Assembly: GCF_000758665.1 (NCBI RefSeq)
Contig: NZ_CP009285.1
Coordinates: 2,542,001 to 2,606,000, forward strand
From: Paenibacillus borealis
Lineage (GTDB): Bacteria; Bacillota; Bacilli; Paenibacillales; Paenibacillaceae
Reading direction: 5' to 3'
Length of the DNA stretch: 64,000 nucleotides
The notes beneath the pieces were generated by a model. The model ran no database searches and was not told the origin of the DNA. It saw nothing but the letters and a program-made list of their open reading frames with translations. The position numbers were made by a program, and so were the translations under genes. How positions within the stretch are numbered: position 1 is the stretch's first letter; each line of letters begins with the position of its first letter. This document shows positions 8,204 to 17,663 of this stretch, piece after piece.

Positions 8204-9889
8204 TTATTCACTGATTTCTTCAATGAGCAGTTTATAGCTGTTGGAGCGGGCTTCACCGGAGTATCTGCGTCCGTCTATCGTGAATAAATACAGGGCGGTC
8301 GAGGATCCCTGAAGTGAATTGCCCATATAATCAATATTAATTTTCACAAAATAAGTGAGGGTGACGGTCTGCCCCGGCTGCAGTGTTCCCAGCGCTACAG
8401 TTCCGCTGTACGGGGTTTCAGGCACAGTTAGGGCAGAGATGGTCACAATATCCGGGTCAATTACGGTTCCTTGCGGCACAATCCGGATCACAGAGACCTC
8501 TGCCGGATAATTCCCGTTGTTGGTTACATAAATCCCGAATTCAGCAATGCCTCCAGGCTCGACAATCGGCGGCACCCCTTGCATTTCAATAGAGATGATG
8601 GGCGAGAAAAGCAATGTTGTTACAGCGTTGGAACGGGCGATCTGCCGGACATTGCGTCCATCCGGAAGGGTGAATGTATATTGGACATTGCCCTGGTTCT
8701 GGATGGCCGGAGTCTGGCGGATATCGGTGGCATCAGGAATGGATACGAGCAAAACAACCACGACCGCCGAGCCTGCTCTTATCGTTCCGAGCGGAATGCC
8801 ATCCCCCGGGCGTACTCCTTTCTGGGGAACCCCGTTAATGCGGATGCTATCCCAGATGAATAGGACACCTGGCGGTATGAAATCGGTCAGCAGAGCCTCT
8901 ACAGCCAGGTTTCCGTTGTTACGCACGGTGTACTCATACCGCAGATTATCGCCTGGCGCAGCGCTGTATAGATCTACCTTCAAGCTGGCGGATACTCCCG
9001 GATGGACGACTGTTATGAGGACCGTATTGCTCTCAGCGGTGTTCCTGCTGTCATTCACCTCATAGGTAACCACTGCCTTGGCCGGTAATACCGGATCGGG
9101 AGGAATTGCGGCAACCCGGACGCGGAAGGAAATTTCAGCGGCTGAGCCTGTACTGAGCGAACCCAGCCTGATACCGAGGACCGGGTCGGCCTCTGGCTGA
9201 TATACCCCGCCTGCAATGACGCTTCCGGGGATGAACACAGCCCCCTCCGGGACCGGGATGGTCGCGATAATCCCGGACAGCGGCCGGGTGCCTTCATTTC
9301 TGAGCTGCAGGGTATAGGTCACGGCATCTCCAATGAAAGTGGTAGGAGTGCTGGCCGTGAGAAGTGTGGACAACTGGTAAGACAGTAGAGAGACAGTCAC
9401 CGGGTTGGAGCGGACTTCCCCCTGCACCATTCTTCCTTCAGGTGTGGAGAAGGAATAGGTTCCGACCGCCCTGTTGTGCAATGCCAGGGAAGGCGGGAGT
9501 GATACTACAATGACCTGGAAGGCGATCGTAACTCCGGAATGCGGAGAGAGAGTGCCAACGGGGATGCCGGAAGACGGAGTAACCCCGGGAAGGGGTACTC
9601 CGTCTCTGAGCACACTGTTGGCGATAAAGGATACACCCGCGGGAAGGACATCAACGATGGTGACCAGGGCGGGCGTATTACCGCTGTTCTGGGCGAATAC
9701 GGTATAGACGAGCGTCTCCCCCAGGGAAGCGCTCGTTTGATCCGTAAGCTTAAGCAGCGATAGAACAGGGCCCACGACGGGGGTATTGACGGTATTGGAG
9801 TAAGTGATGGCGTCAATACCCTCTGCCGAGCTGAATAATACCATGGACTGGTTGCTTACGACAGGCTGAAGCCGTGAGCCTTCTGTCAT
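8204..9889 (-). CDS. DUF11-repeat protein, 3' portion of a split surface-protein gene
   Basis: This 561-residue frame starts with the last third of a DUF11 (conserved repeat, TIGR01451-like) domain and continues with four more complete domains. It has no signal peptide or start-proximal domain boundary. Its first residues (QPVVSNQS) match the interior of the repeat interrupted at the end of the upstream frame, where other repeats read QLNNQAS. The ATG (9889-9887) overlaps the upstream TGA as ATGA. So it is either a translationally coupled second cistron or the remainder of one long gene broken by an indel. The last domains are the most divergent in the array. Beta-sandwich surface or spore-surface roles are inferred from the family. 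Confidence 0.75.
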   Translation of the reverse strand: MTEGSRLQPVVSNQSMVLFSSAEGIDAITYSNTVNTPVVGPVLSLLKLTDQTSASLGETLVYTVFAQNSGNTPALVTIVDVLPAGVSFIANSVLRDGVPLPGVTPSSGIPVGTLSPHSGVTIAFQVIVVSLPPSLALHNRAVGTYSFSTPEGRMVQGEVRSNPVTVSLLSYQLSTLLTASTPTTFIGDAVTYTLQLRNEGTRPLSGIIATIPVPEGAVFIPGSVIAGGVYQPEADPVLGIRLGSLSTGSAAEISFRVRVAAIPPDPVLPAKAVVTYEVNDSRNTAESNTVLITVVHPGVSASLKVDLYSAAPGDNLRYEYTVRNNGNLAVEALLTDFIPPGVLFIWDSIRINGVPQKGVRPGDGIPLGTIRAGSAVVVVLLVSIPDATDIRQTPAIQNQGNVQYTFTLPDGRNVRQIARSNAVTTLLFSPIISIEMQGVPPIVEPGGIAEFGIYVTNNGNYPAEVSVIRIVPQGTVIDPDIVTISALTVPETPYSGTVALGTLQPGQTVTLTYFVKINIDYMGNSLQGSSTALYLFTIDGRRYSGEARSNSYKLLIEEISE

Positions 9890-12800
9890 ATTACAATGAC
9901 CTGAACCTGGAAAGTTACTGTAACGGATGCACCGGCGGCAATCGTACCAATCAATATTCCGGCAGCAGGGTTCGCACCGGGGCGGAAGACTCCGTCTACG
10001 GCAACACTGCCAACGACAAATTGGCTGCCGGCCGGGATCGGGTCAACCAGCACGACATTGTTGACGGCAACAATACCATTGTTGGTCACGACGATGGTAT
10101 AGGTGATTATGTCGCCGACTACCGCATCGATAGCCGGAGTGCTCTTGACTGCTGTAACATCCGGTGATGAGACCGGGATGACCAGTGTATTCGACAGTGC
10201 AGAGCCTGAGAGCAGACGGCCGTCCGGCGGAGTAAAGTTGAAGGTGGCGGCGGCCTGGTTCACGAGCTGCTGCGGAGAAGGCAGGGAAGCTACAGTGACC
10301 TGCAGAGTAACTGTCACGAGGACAGTAGCTCCGGCTGCGACTGTACCGAGATTTATTCCGGTCGCCGGATCTGCACCCGGAACAGGCTGGCCGTTCACCA
10401 GTACGCTGTTCGGGATAAATACAGCTCCCGGAGGGATGGAATCCGTTAAGGTGACAATAGCCGGCAGATTGCCTGTATTGGTTACGCTGAAGGAATAAGT
10501 GACAGTATCCCCAACTGTAGCATTAGCCGTATCTGCTGCTTTCACGATGCCGATAATCGGCTGGAAGACCGGTGTAATGAGATTATTGGAATAAGAGGCA
10601 CCGGAGAATGCGCCGGAGGTGAAGCTTACGGAAGCCTGGTTGTTCAGAACCGCCGGATTAGGCAGCGTGTTGACGTGGATATTGAAGGTGACCAGGACTG
10701 TTGCACCCGGAGCGATTGTTCCCAGAGAAACACCATTGGCAGGGTTCGCTCCCGGCAGAGGAGTACCGTCCACAACTACGCTTCCGGCAACAAAGGAAGC
10801 GCCTGCCGGAATCGGGTCACTCAGCACAACATTATTGATCGGCGCAATACCGCTGTTGGTAACGCTGATGCTGTACGGAACCGTATCACCCAATACAGCA
10901 TCGGTCACAGAAGTGCTCTTGACAAGAAGTACATTCGGTGACGACACAGAAATCTGGTTGATGTTTGAGCTGGCCGACTGGTTGAAGGTCCGTCCGTCAG
11001 GCAGTGTATAGGTGAAGGCGATGAAGGCCTGGTTGCTGAGCTGCTGGCTGGCCGGCAGTGTAGTGATGACGACAGAGAACATTAACTGCAGAGTGGCTCC
11101 CGCAGCAACCGAACCCAGCGGAATGCCCGAAGCGGGATCGGCCCCTGGTGCCGGGAAACCGTTGATCAGCACACTGTTCGGAACAAGCGTAGTACCTGCA
11201 GGAATCGTATCCGTCAGTGTGGCAGCCGTCGCATAGTTTCCCGAATTGCTGACATTGACAGTATAAGTAATGGTGTCTCCGACTGTTGCGTTTACCGAGT
11301 TTGAGCTCTTAGCCGCAGCGATAATCGGCTGGAAGACCGGAGTGGTCACAATGTTCGAGAAGGCGACACTGGACAATGCCCCGGAAGTGAAGCTGACGGA
11401 AGACTGGTTGTTTAGCACACCCGAGACCGGCAGGGACGTTACAGTTACGTTGAATGCTACAGTTACTGAAGCACCCGGAGCAATACTGCCTATAGTTACC
11501 CCGGTAGAAGGTGAGGCCGCCGGGCGCGGAACACCGTCCACCACCACACTGCCCGGAACAAAGGTGGTACCGGCAGGCAGAGCATCCGTGAACACCACAT
11601 TGTTAACGGTAGCAATACCGTTATTGGTCAGAATGACCGAATAAGTAATCGTATCGCCAACATTGGTAGCGGTGGTTGTGGTCGATTTGACGACAGCGAG
11701 ATTCGGATTCGAGACAGGGATGGTGACTGTATTGGTGTGCACCGATCCGCCAAGCGTTCTTCCGTCAGGCAAAGTGAAGCTGTAAGCAACTGTTCCCTGG
11801 TTCACCAGCAGCTGCGGTGTCGGCAATGAAGTGATCACTACCGAGAACGAGACAGCAACGGCAGCCCCCGGAGCAATCGTCCCTGCGGCAATTCCGGCAG
11901 TGGGGTTCGCCTGCGGCAGAGGCAGCCCGTTGATCAGAACGCTGTTGTCCACAAAAGTAGTACCGGCCGGAATATTGTCCGTTACGGTTAGACTTGCTCC
12001 ATAGTTGCCTGTATTGCTGACGTTTATCGTGTAGGTGACTGTATCGCCGACCGTTGCGTTCGCGGTGTTGGCAGATTTGGCAGCGGCGATGTTCGGCTGG
12101 AAGACGGGGACCGCCACAGGGTTGGAGAAGGTGGAGCCTGTAAAGACACCGGAAGTGTAAGTTACCGAAGCCTGATTATTTATTGATGCATTTGCGGGTA
12201 CGGATATTACAGTGACACTGTAGGAGACTACAGCGGAGGCTCCGGACGCGAGAGTGCCGATGTTAATCCCTGAAGCCGGATTGGCATTCGGAAATGGCAC
12301 ACCATTCACAAATACGCTGCCCGGCACGAAGGTTGTGCCGGCAGGAGCCGGATCACTGATTACCACATTGTTAACCGGGTCCATCCCGTTATTGGTGATG
12401 CTTACGGAATAGGCAACCGTATCGCCGAGTGCTACCGAAGTGGAGGTTGTGCTCTTGACCACTGCCAGGTTGGGAGCAGACACTGCGATGGTTACTGTGT
12501 TGGAGACGGCGCTACCGCTCAGCAGCCGCCCGTCGGGCGGAGTGAAGGTATAGGTGGAAGCCGCCTGATTCACAAGCTGCTGCGGCGACGGCAGGGAGAC
12601 AATGAAGACGGTGAAGCTGACAGACACGCTGGCGCCGGGAGCGACAACTCCGACAGCAATGCCGGTATCCGGTGCCACGCCCGGCTGCGGGAAGCCGCCG
12701 ACAATGACGCTGTTGGGATCAAAGACGGTGCCGGCCGGAATATTGTCGGTTAACGTTACATTGGCTGCAACATTGCCGCTGTTGCTGACAAGAATGGTAT

Positions 12801-15800
12801 AGATGACCGTGTCGCCGACTGTGGCGTTCAGGTCATTGGCGCTTTTGGCAAGCGTGATCTGCGGCTGCGTTACCGGTGTGGTGGTGACGTTGGACGATGA
12901 AGAGCCGGAGAAGACCCCGGAGGTGAAACTGACGGTTGACTGGTTATTGACCTGTGAAGGAATCGGCATTGTTATCCTCACCTCGAATGTTACGGCAACT
13001 GATGCCCCTGGGCCCAGACTGCCGATTGGAATGCCGGCGGACGGAACTGATAGCGGCTGGGAGACGCCGCCTACAATTACGGTTCCGGGAATGAAAGCCG
13101 CATTCTCAGGCAGAGGATCGCTGAGAATGATATTGCTGACAGAAGTGATACTGTTGTTTGTCAGCACTGAGGTGAACGTAAGGATGTCGCCGGTCACGGC
13201 ATCGATGGCATTCACGCTTTTGACAACACTGACATTGGGTGCAGAGACGGGAACCGTCAAGGTGTTCGACACGGCATTTCCGCCGAGCTGGCGTCCGTCC
13301 GGCAGCGTGAAGGTATAGGAGGCGGCTGCTGAATTGACCAGCTGCTGGTTCGGTGGCAGTGATGTAACAGTAACAAGGAAACTGACGGTAACGCTGTCTC
13401 CGGGAGCAAGCGGACCTACCGGAATCCCGGTCAGCGGGCTGAAGCCCGGCAGCGGCGTTCCGCCTACGCTGACGCTGTTGGTCTCGAAGACTGTTTGTGG
13501 CGGCAGAATGTCGGTCAGATTCAAGGTTGCGGCAATATTGCCGGTGTTGCTGGCGAGTATCGAGAAGGAGAGCAGACTGCCCACCGATGCCTGTGCAGGG
13601 CTGGAGCTTTTGACCAGTCCAATCACCGGTGTGAAGACAGGAGTAAGTATAGTGTTCGATAGAGCTGTTCCACTGAATGCACCAGCCGTGAATGAAGCGC
13701 TCGCCCGGTTGTTCAGCTGAGGCGGACTTGGAACAGAAGTGGCGTTGACCTGGAAGACTACGACGCTCGTTGCTCCGGCAGCGAGCGTACCCAGGGCGAT
13801 CCCGGCATTCGGATTCGCAGACGGTACGGCAGCCCCGTTCACCGTTACGGTTCCTGCAACAAAGGCGCTGCCGGCTGGCGCGGGATCGGACAGAACGACA
13901 TTGCCTACCGCCACGCCGCTGGGGTTGGAGACCGAAACGGTGTAGGTGAGATATTCGCCTACTGCGATAGCGGTGAAATTTGCGCTTTTGAGGATCGTGA
14001 TGTTGGGTGCAGATACCGGGATGGTGACCGTGTTCGATACACTTCCGCCGGACAGGGAGCGACCGCTCGGCAACTGGTACGTATAACTGCTGCTTCCCTG
14101 ATCGGTCAAAGTTGCGGGAGTAGGCAGGGACTGCACCGAAGCCAGGAAGGTTACGGTAAAGGCAGCCCCCGGAGCGACTGATCCCAGCGGGATGCCGCTG
14201 ACCGGAGAATCCGAAGGACGGACAACGCCATTTACCGTAACACTTCCGGCAACGAAGGCGGAGCCGGCCGGAATCGTGTCGGTCAAGCTCACCGTTGCGG
14301 CAATATTGCCTGTGTTCCTCACTACCAGCGTGTACTGCACATTGCCGCCGACAGTGGCGCTGCCCGGGCTTGCGCTTTTGACGATGCCGATTACGGGCTG
14401 GAATACAGAAGTTATGGTTGTATTAGACTGGGTGATTGCATTAAACGCCCCTGAGCTGTACGAGGCCGAAGACTGGTTGGAGAGCTGGCCGCTTCCCGGC
14501 ACGGAAGTGACATTCACCTGGAACGTAACGGTTACACTGGCCCCCGGTGCGATGGTTCCGATGGTAATCCCGGAAGCCGGATCAGCAGTCGGCCGCGCAC
14601 TTCCTTCTACGGTGACACTTCCCGCCACAAAGGTGCTGCCGGCGGGAATCGGATCTGAAAGCACGACATTCGTAACCGCGACAATTCCGTTGTTGGTGAT
14701 CACTGATGTATACAGCAGGGTGTCACCTACGGCAACATCCGGGAAGCTGGTGCTTTTGACGATGGCGACACTCGGCAGCCTGACCGGGATGGTCAGCGTA
14801 TTGGAGGCTGCCGTGCCGGGAACGGTCCGGCCGTCGGGAACCAGAAAGGTATAGGCTGCCGTGGCCTGATCAACCAGCTGCGGAGGCGAGGGCAGACTGT
14901 TCACCAGAACACGGAACTGGACTGTGGAGCTACCTCCGGCAGCAATCGTACCGATGGGGATGCCTGCCGCAGGATTGCCCGCTGCCGGTGTGCCGTTCAC
15001 AGTAAAGCTTCCCGGAACATAAGTGCTGCCCGCAGGAATGTTGTCTGTAAGTGTAGTTGTGGCGCCGATATTACCGGTGTTGGAAATTTGCAGCGTATAG
15101 AGGATCTGATCACCGACGGTCGCATTGGTCGTATTAGCGCTTTTGACAATGGCGAGGACCGGGGAATAGACCGGCAGTGTATCTGTGTTGGATGGAATGA
15201 CCCCGCTCACAATCGGGCCGCCAGCCACACTTTGGAAGGTGAAAGCAGCGTTGGCTGTGTTCGCAACAATTTGCGGATTCGGCAAGGAGGTAACTCTGGC
15301 TTGATATGTAATCGTTATGGATGTGCCCAGTGCCAAGGATCCGAGAGGTATGCCTGATGTTATATCAAAGGTTGGCCTGGAAACACCTGCCACGACCACA
15401 CTTCCTGCCACAAAAGTAAGACCTGCCGGCAGCGTATCCGACAATACAACACTGGCTGCACTTGCTGTACCGGTATTGCTGACGGTCACGGTGTAAGTGA
15501 CCAGATCACCAACGATGGTTCCGGCGACATTAGCGGTTTTAGTTAACGAAATCTTGGGGGCATTAATATCAATCTGCAGCCCGTTAGCATTAACCACGTA
15601 AGCATCGCCTGAGGTAGTCAGTGTCAGCAGGGCCGAGGACTGATTGTTAACCAGACGCGCGCCAACATCCACGTTCGTGATATCCCAGCCCTGCCGGCCG
15701 CCGACAATGTTGGAGCCCGGACTGCCGTTAGTCTGGTTGCGGTTCCCGAACGTACCGGTGGTATTCAGGTTGCCGGTATCATTGTTGATCTGCGATGCGA

Positions 15801-16596
15801 AGAAGTTGTTCGCAAAGTTATTAGGCCCTGACAATGCGACCTGGGTTGCGGAGGTAGGGCCGAAGAGCGCCTGGTCTCCTGAACGGTTGGCATCTCCTTC
15901 CTGGGCGCTGAACATGATGCGTCCGCCAAGCGCGCCGGTGACGGGGGTGGCAAATCCGGTAATGGTTGTGACAACCGGTGCCGAAGTGGACTGTACAAGG
16001 ACGGCACCCGCCCGCAGAGACATGTTGCGGAAAGGCAGTGACGGATTCTGGTAGATGACAGCGAGCGTCCAGCCCGCATGGTTGGCCGTCGGATCACCGG
16101 CGATAACGATGGTTCCGACTACTCCGGCTGTGATATAGGTTCCGGCCCCTGAGGCCTGAATAATGCTGGTCACATTGGCGGAACGGACATACGCGAGTGA
16201 TCCGCTTCCCAGATCTACCGAATTGGCGGTGGCTGCATCGGGGGTTACGCTGACCGTATTCCCGAGCGGGGTTGTGAAGGATACGGGATTGTTGATCGCC
16301 GCAGTGAGGTTGACTGTACCGTTAACATAGGTGCCGCCCCAGATCAGTTCTGCATACAGCACGGTGCTTCCGGCGGGAAGAATCAGGATCGCTGCAGAGC
16401 TGTTGCTCTGGTACAGGCTTGTTGTGCCCGCAGGATAGGTGCCGAATACGGAGGCTGTATTTACGGTGGAGAAGCCTCCGATACTATCCTGGGTACCCGG
16501 AACGCCAATCGTATCTGAACGGCTTAACCCCAGTGTATTGCCTGTAAAAGTAATCGCACCTGTTGCATTAACCGTAGAGCGTACGACTAGAGGAAT
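9886..16596 (-). CDS. Giant DUF11-repeat protein (about 2236 aa), probable ATT start
   Basis: A ~270-residue N-terminal head (TGAITFTGNTLGLSRSDT near the start) precedes 15 DUF11 beta-sandwich domains of about 130 residues, the last one cut off by the stop. From the second domain on, two subtypes alternate strictly. One carries NATVGDTVTYT and TPPDGRLLSG-like segments, the other NNGIVAVNNVVLSDP and VSFTSGAFSG-like segments. The repeating module is therefore about 260 residues. The frame is open back to 16836, but an ideal AAGGAGGTG lies at 16603-16611 with an ATT codon 8 nt downstream (16596-16594) and no ATG at proper spacing. A start there gives MPLVVRS... No signal peptide is present. The gene may form a spore or cell-surface fibre, which is inference. 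Confidence 0.8.
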   Translation of the reverse strand: MPLVVRSTVNATGAITFTGNTLGLSRSDTIGVPGTQDSIGGFSTVNTASVFGTYPAGTTSLYQSNSSAAILILPAGSTVLYAELIWGGTYVNGTVNLTAAINNPVSFTTPLGNTVSVTPDAATANSVDLGSGSLAYVRSANVTSIIQASGAGTYITAGVVGTIVIAGDPTANHAGWTLAVIYQNPSLPFRNMSLRAGAVLVQSTSAPVVTTITGFATPVTGALGGRIMFSAQEGDANRSGDQALFGPTSATQVALSGPNNFANNFFASQINNDTGNLNTTGTFGNRNQTNGSPGSNIVGGRQGWDITNVDVGARLVNNQSSALLTLTTSGDAYVVNANGLQIDINAPKISLTKTANVAGTIVGDLVTYTVTVSNTGTASAASVVLSDTLPAGLTFVAGSVVVAGVSRPTFDITSGIPLGSLALGTSITITYQARVTSLPNPQIVANTANAAFTFQSVAGGPIVSGVIPSNTDTLPVYSPVLAIVKSANTTNATVGDQILYTLQISNTGNIGATTTLTDNIPAGSTYVPGSFTVNGTPAAGNPAAGIPIGTIAAGGSSTVQFRVLVNSLPSPPQLVDQATAAYTFLVPDGRTVPGTAASNTLTIPVRLPSVAIVKSTSFPDVAVGDTLLYTSVITNNGIVAVTNVVLSDPIPAGSTFVAGSVTVEGSARPTADPASGITIGTIAPGASVTVTFQVNVTSVPGSGQLSNQSSASYSSGAFNAITQSNTTITSVFQPVIGIVKSASPGSATVGGNVQYTLVVRNTGNIAATVSLTDTIPAGSAFVAGSVTVNGVVRPSDSPVSGIPLGSVAPGAAFTVTFLASVQSLPTPATLTDQGSSSYTYQLPSGRSLSGGSVSNTVTIPVSAPNITILKSANFTAIAVGEYLTYTVSVSNPSGVAVGNVVLSDPAPAGSAFVAGTVTVNGAAVPSANPNAGIALGTLAAGATSVVVFQVNATSVPSPPQLNNRASASFTAGAFSGTALSNTILTPVFTPVIGLVKSSSPAQASVGSLLSFSILASNTGNIAATLNLTDILPPQTVFETNSVSVGGTPLPGFSPLTGIPVGPLAPGDSVTVSFLVTVTSLPPNQQLVNSAAASYTFTLPDGRQLGGNAVSNTLTVPVSAPNVSVVKSVNAIDAVTGDILTFTSVLTNNSITSVSNIILSDPLPENAAFIPGTVIVGGVSQPLSVPSAGIPIGSLGPGASVAVTFEVRITMPIPSQVNNQSTVSFTSGVFSGSSSSNVTTTPVTQPQITLAKSANDLNATVGDTVIYTILVSNSGNVAANVTLTDNIPAGTVFDPNSVIVGGFPQPGVAPDTGIAVGVVAPGASVSVSFTVFIVSLPSPQQLVNQAASTYTFTPPDGRLLSGSAVSNTVTIAVSAPNLAVVKSTTSTSVALGDTVAYSVSITNNGMDPVNNVVISDPAPAGTTFVPGSVFVNGVPFPNANPASGINIGTLASGASAVVSYSVTVISVPANASINNQASVTYTSGVFTGSTFSNPVAVPVFQPNIAAAKSANTANATVGDTVTYTINVSNTGNYGASLTVTDNIPAGTTFVDNSVLINGLPLPQANPTAGIAAGTIAPGAAVAVSFSVVITSLPTPQLLVNQGTVAYSFTLPDGRTLGGSVHTNTVTIPVSNPNLAVVKSTTTTATNVGDTITYSVILTNNGIATVNNVVFTDALPAGTTFVPGSVVVDGVPRPAASPSTGVTIGSIAPGASVTVAFNVTVTSLPVSGVLNNQSSVSFTSGALSSVAFSNIVTTPVFQPIIAAAKSSNSVNATVGDTITYTVNVSNSGNYATAATLTDTIPAGTTLVPNSVLINGFPAPGADPASGIPLGSVAAGATLQLMFSVVITTLPASQQLSNQAFIAFTYTLPDGRTFNQSASSNINQISVSSPNVLLVKSTSVTDAVLGDTVPYSISVTNSGIAPINNVVLSDPIPAGASFVAGSVVVDGTPLPGANPANGVSLGTIAPGATVLVTFNIHVNTLPNPAVLNNQASVSFTSGAFSGASYSNNLITPVFQPIIGIVKAADTANATVGDTVTYSFSVTNTGNLPAIVTLTDSIPPGAVFIPNSVLVNGQPVPGADPATGINLGTVAAGATVLVTVTLQVTVASLPSPQQLVNQAAATFNFTPPDGRLLSGSALSNTLVIPVSSPDVTAVKSTPAIDAVVGDIITYTIVVTNNGIVAVNNVVLVDPIPAGSQFVVGSVAVDGVFRPGANPAAGILIGTIAAGASVTVTFQVQVIVI

Positions 16597-16641
16597 GATT
16601 TTCACCTCCTTTGGGATTGCTGTGTACATAGTAAGACAACG

Positions 16642-16675
16642 AAAAAAAGCAGACCGACTCCTGCATGAGGTCGGT
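16642..16675 (-). terminator. Terminator-like hairpin between the methyltransferase and DUF11 genes
   Basis: On the minus strand a stem (ACCGAC / GTCGGT with additional inner pairs) is followed by TCTGCTTTTTTT. It ends only about 45 nt before the proposed DUF11 start. It could end the methyltransferase transcript or act as an attenuator for the DUF11 gene. The sequence CATACAAT at 16731-16724, upstream of it, matches the -10 of sporulation sigma-E promoters, but no clear -35 was found. Confidence 0.6.
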
Positions 16676-16835
16676 GTGCCATCTTTCTTGTGTGGTATTA
16701 GCCTATGAGCACTGCCGGGCATTATTGTATGTCCATTTGCGAAATTTTTAAGAGATAAGCATTTATGGGTTTCGGAGGTCATGCAAGGTACCTGAGTAAT
16801 CATCGAAGCCGGAGCCCGCTTTACGGAGGATTTCA

Positions 16836-17474
16836 TTAATCTTGTCTATTCTGTGACCGCAACCGGCGTTCGAGCAGTGCTCGCGGTTCAGGATAGGCTT
16901 TTCTACTCATGGCCTCCAGCTCTTCCCGGCTGATCTCCTGTTTAATCACGGCAAAATGATACATAATTTCATGGATGACGTTGGACTGCAGCGTCTTGAG
17001 TACTTCCAGTTCCTCCGTCTCATAGAGCGAGTCGTCAAAAGGATATTGATAGAACAGCTCCATCCGCAGCAGTCTGAAGTCGAACGGCGGCGCAGGAGCC
17101 GGGTAATCCTTAACCTCAGGCGAGATTGGGCCTAGGGAAGGCTGGAAAAAACGGCCGGTCAGATAACGGGGGGTATATTCGTCAAACTTCTGTTTGAACA
17201 TAGGATTGGAGATATGCGCAAAACTATGGGCATAGGGTGAGAGAATACAGACAACAGCTTTGTGCGTGCTGATTCTGTGAATCTCGGACAATGCTGCAAA
17301 CAAATCGTTTACATAGGGCATTACCCGGCTGGCCATCACGAATTCAGCGGTATTATCAGGCAGGGGAATACCCTCGCAAATATCACAGACAATATCCACC
17401 CCGGGGTATGGCCTACGGTCGATTCCCAGATAACCTGATTCTTTGCCGGGACCGCAGCCGATATCGATTCTCAA
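16836..17474 (-). CDS. Class I SAM-dependent methyltransferase
   Basis: The SAM-binding glycine motif IDIGCGPG lies at the very start, followed by the acidic loop GIDRRPYPGVDIVCDI and a third strand CILSPYAHSFAH. These are typical of small Rossmann-fold methyltransferases (methyltransferase type 11 group). An open frame extends upstream to 17570, but AAGGAG is found 8-9 nt before the TTG at 17474, giving a compact 212-residue protein that begins right at the SAM domain. That start is preferred. It lies directly upstream of the DUF11 locus on the same strand, separated by a hairpin. The substrate is unknown; modification of the surface protein or a cell-envelope component would fit the position only as speculation. 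Confidence 0.75.
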   Translation of the reverse strand: MRIDIGCGPGKESGYLGIDRRPYPGVDIVCDICEGIPLPDNTAEFVMASRVMPYVNDLFAALSEIHRISTHKAVVCILSPYAHSFAHISNPMFKQKFDEYTPRYLTGRFFQPSLGPISPEVKDYPAPAPPFDFRLLRMELFYQYPFDDSLYETEELEVLKTLQSNVIHEIMYHFAVIKQEISREELEAMSRKAYPEPRALLERRLRSQNRQD

Positions 17475-17663
17475 GGAAATCACTCCTTCAAGGTGCTGAA
17501 TAAGGCTCTTCACCATTGTATTAAGTCTGCGGTTCAATGCGTACGGCGGATGCCCAGCCCCCTCCGCCAAGTTTATGCACCCCGGCCTTTGGGGTAATCG
17601 TTACTAAGGTAAGCTTAAGCAGCAGGCTCAGACCTTACCGTAAGATATAGAGGAGGTAACGCC

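Noticed and set aside
8204..16596. The long tandem DNA repeats as a mobile or satellite array
   Set aside because: The periodicity follows protein domains in an open reading frame and diverges at third codon positions, so it is a coding repeat.
16597..16836. 80-residue N-terminal extension of the DUF11 protein from the ATG at 16836
   Set aside because: The ATG overlaps the methyltransferase stop but lacks a convincing ribosome site, the translation is low in recognisable structure, and a terminator-like hairpin and a near-perfect ribosome site lie downstream.
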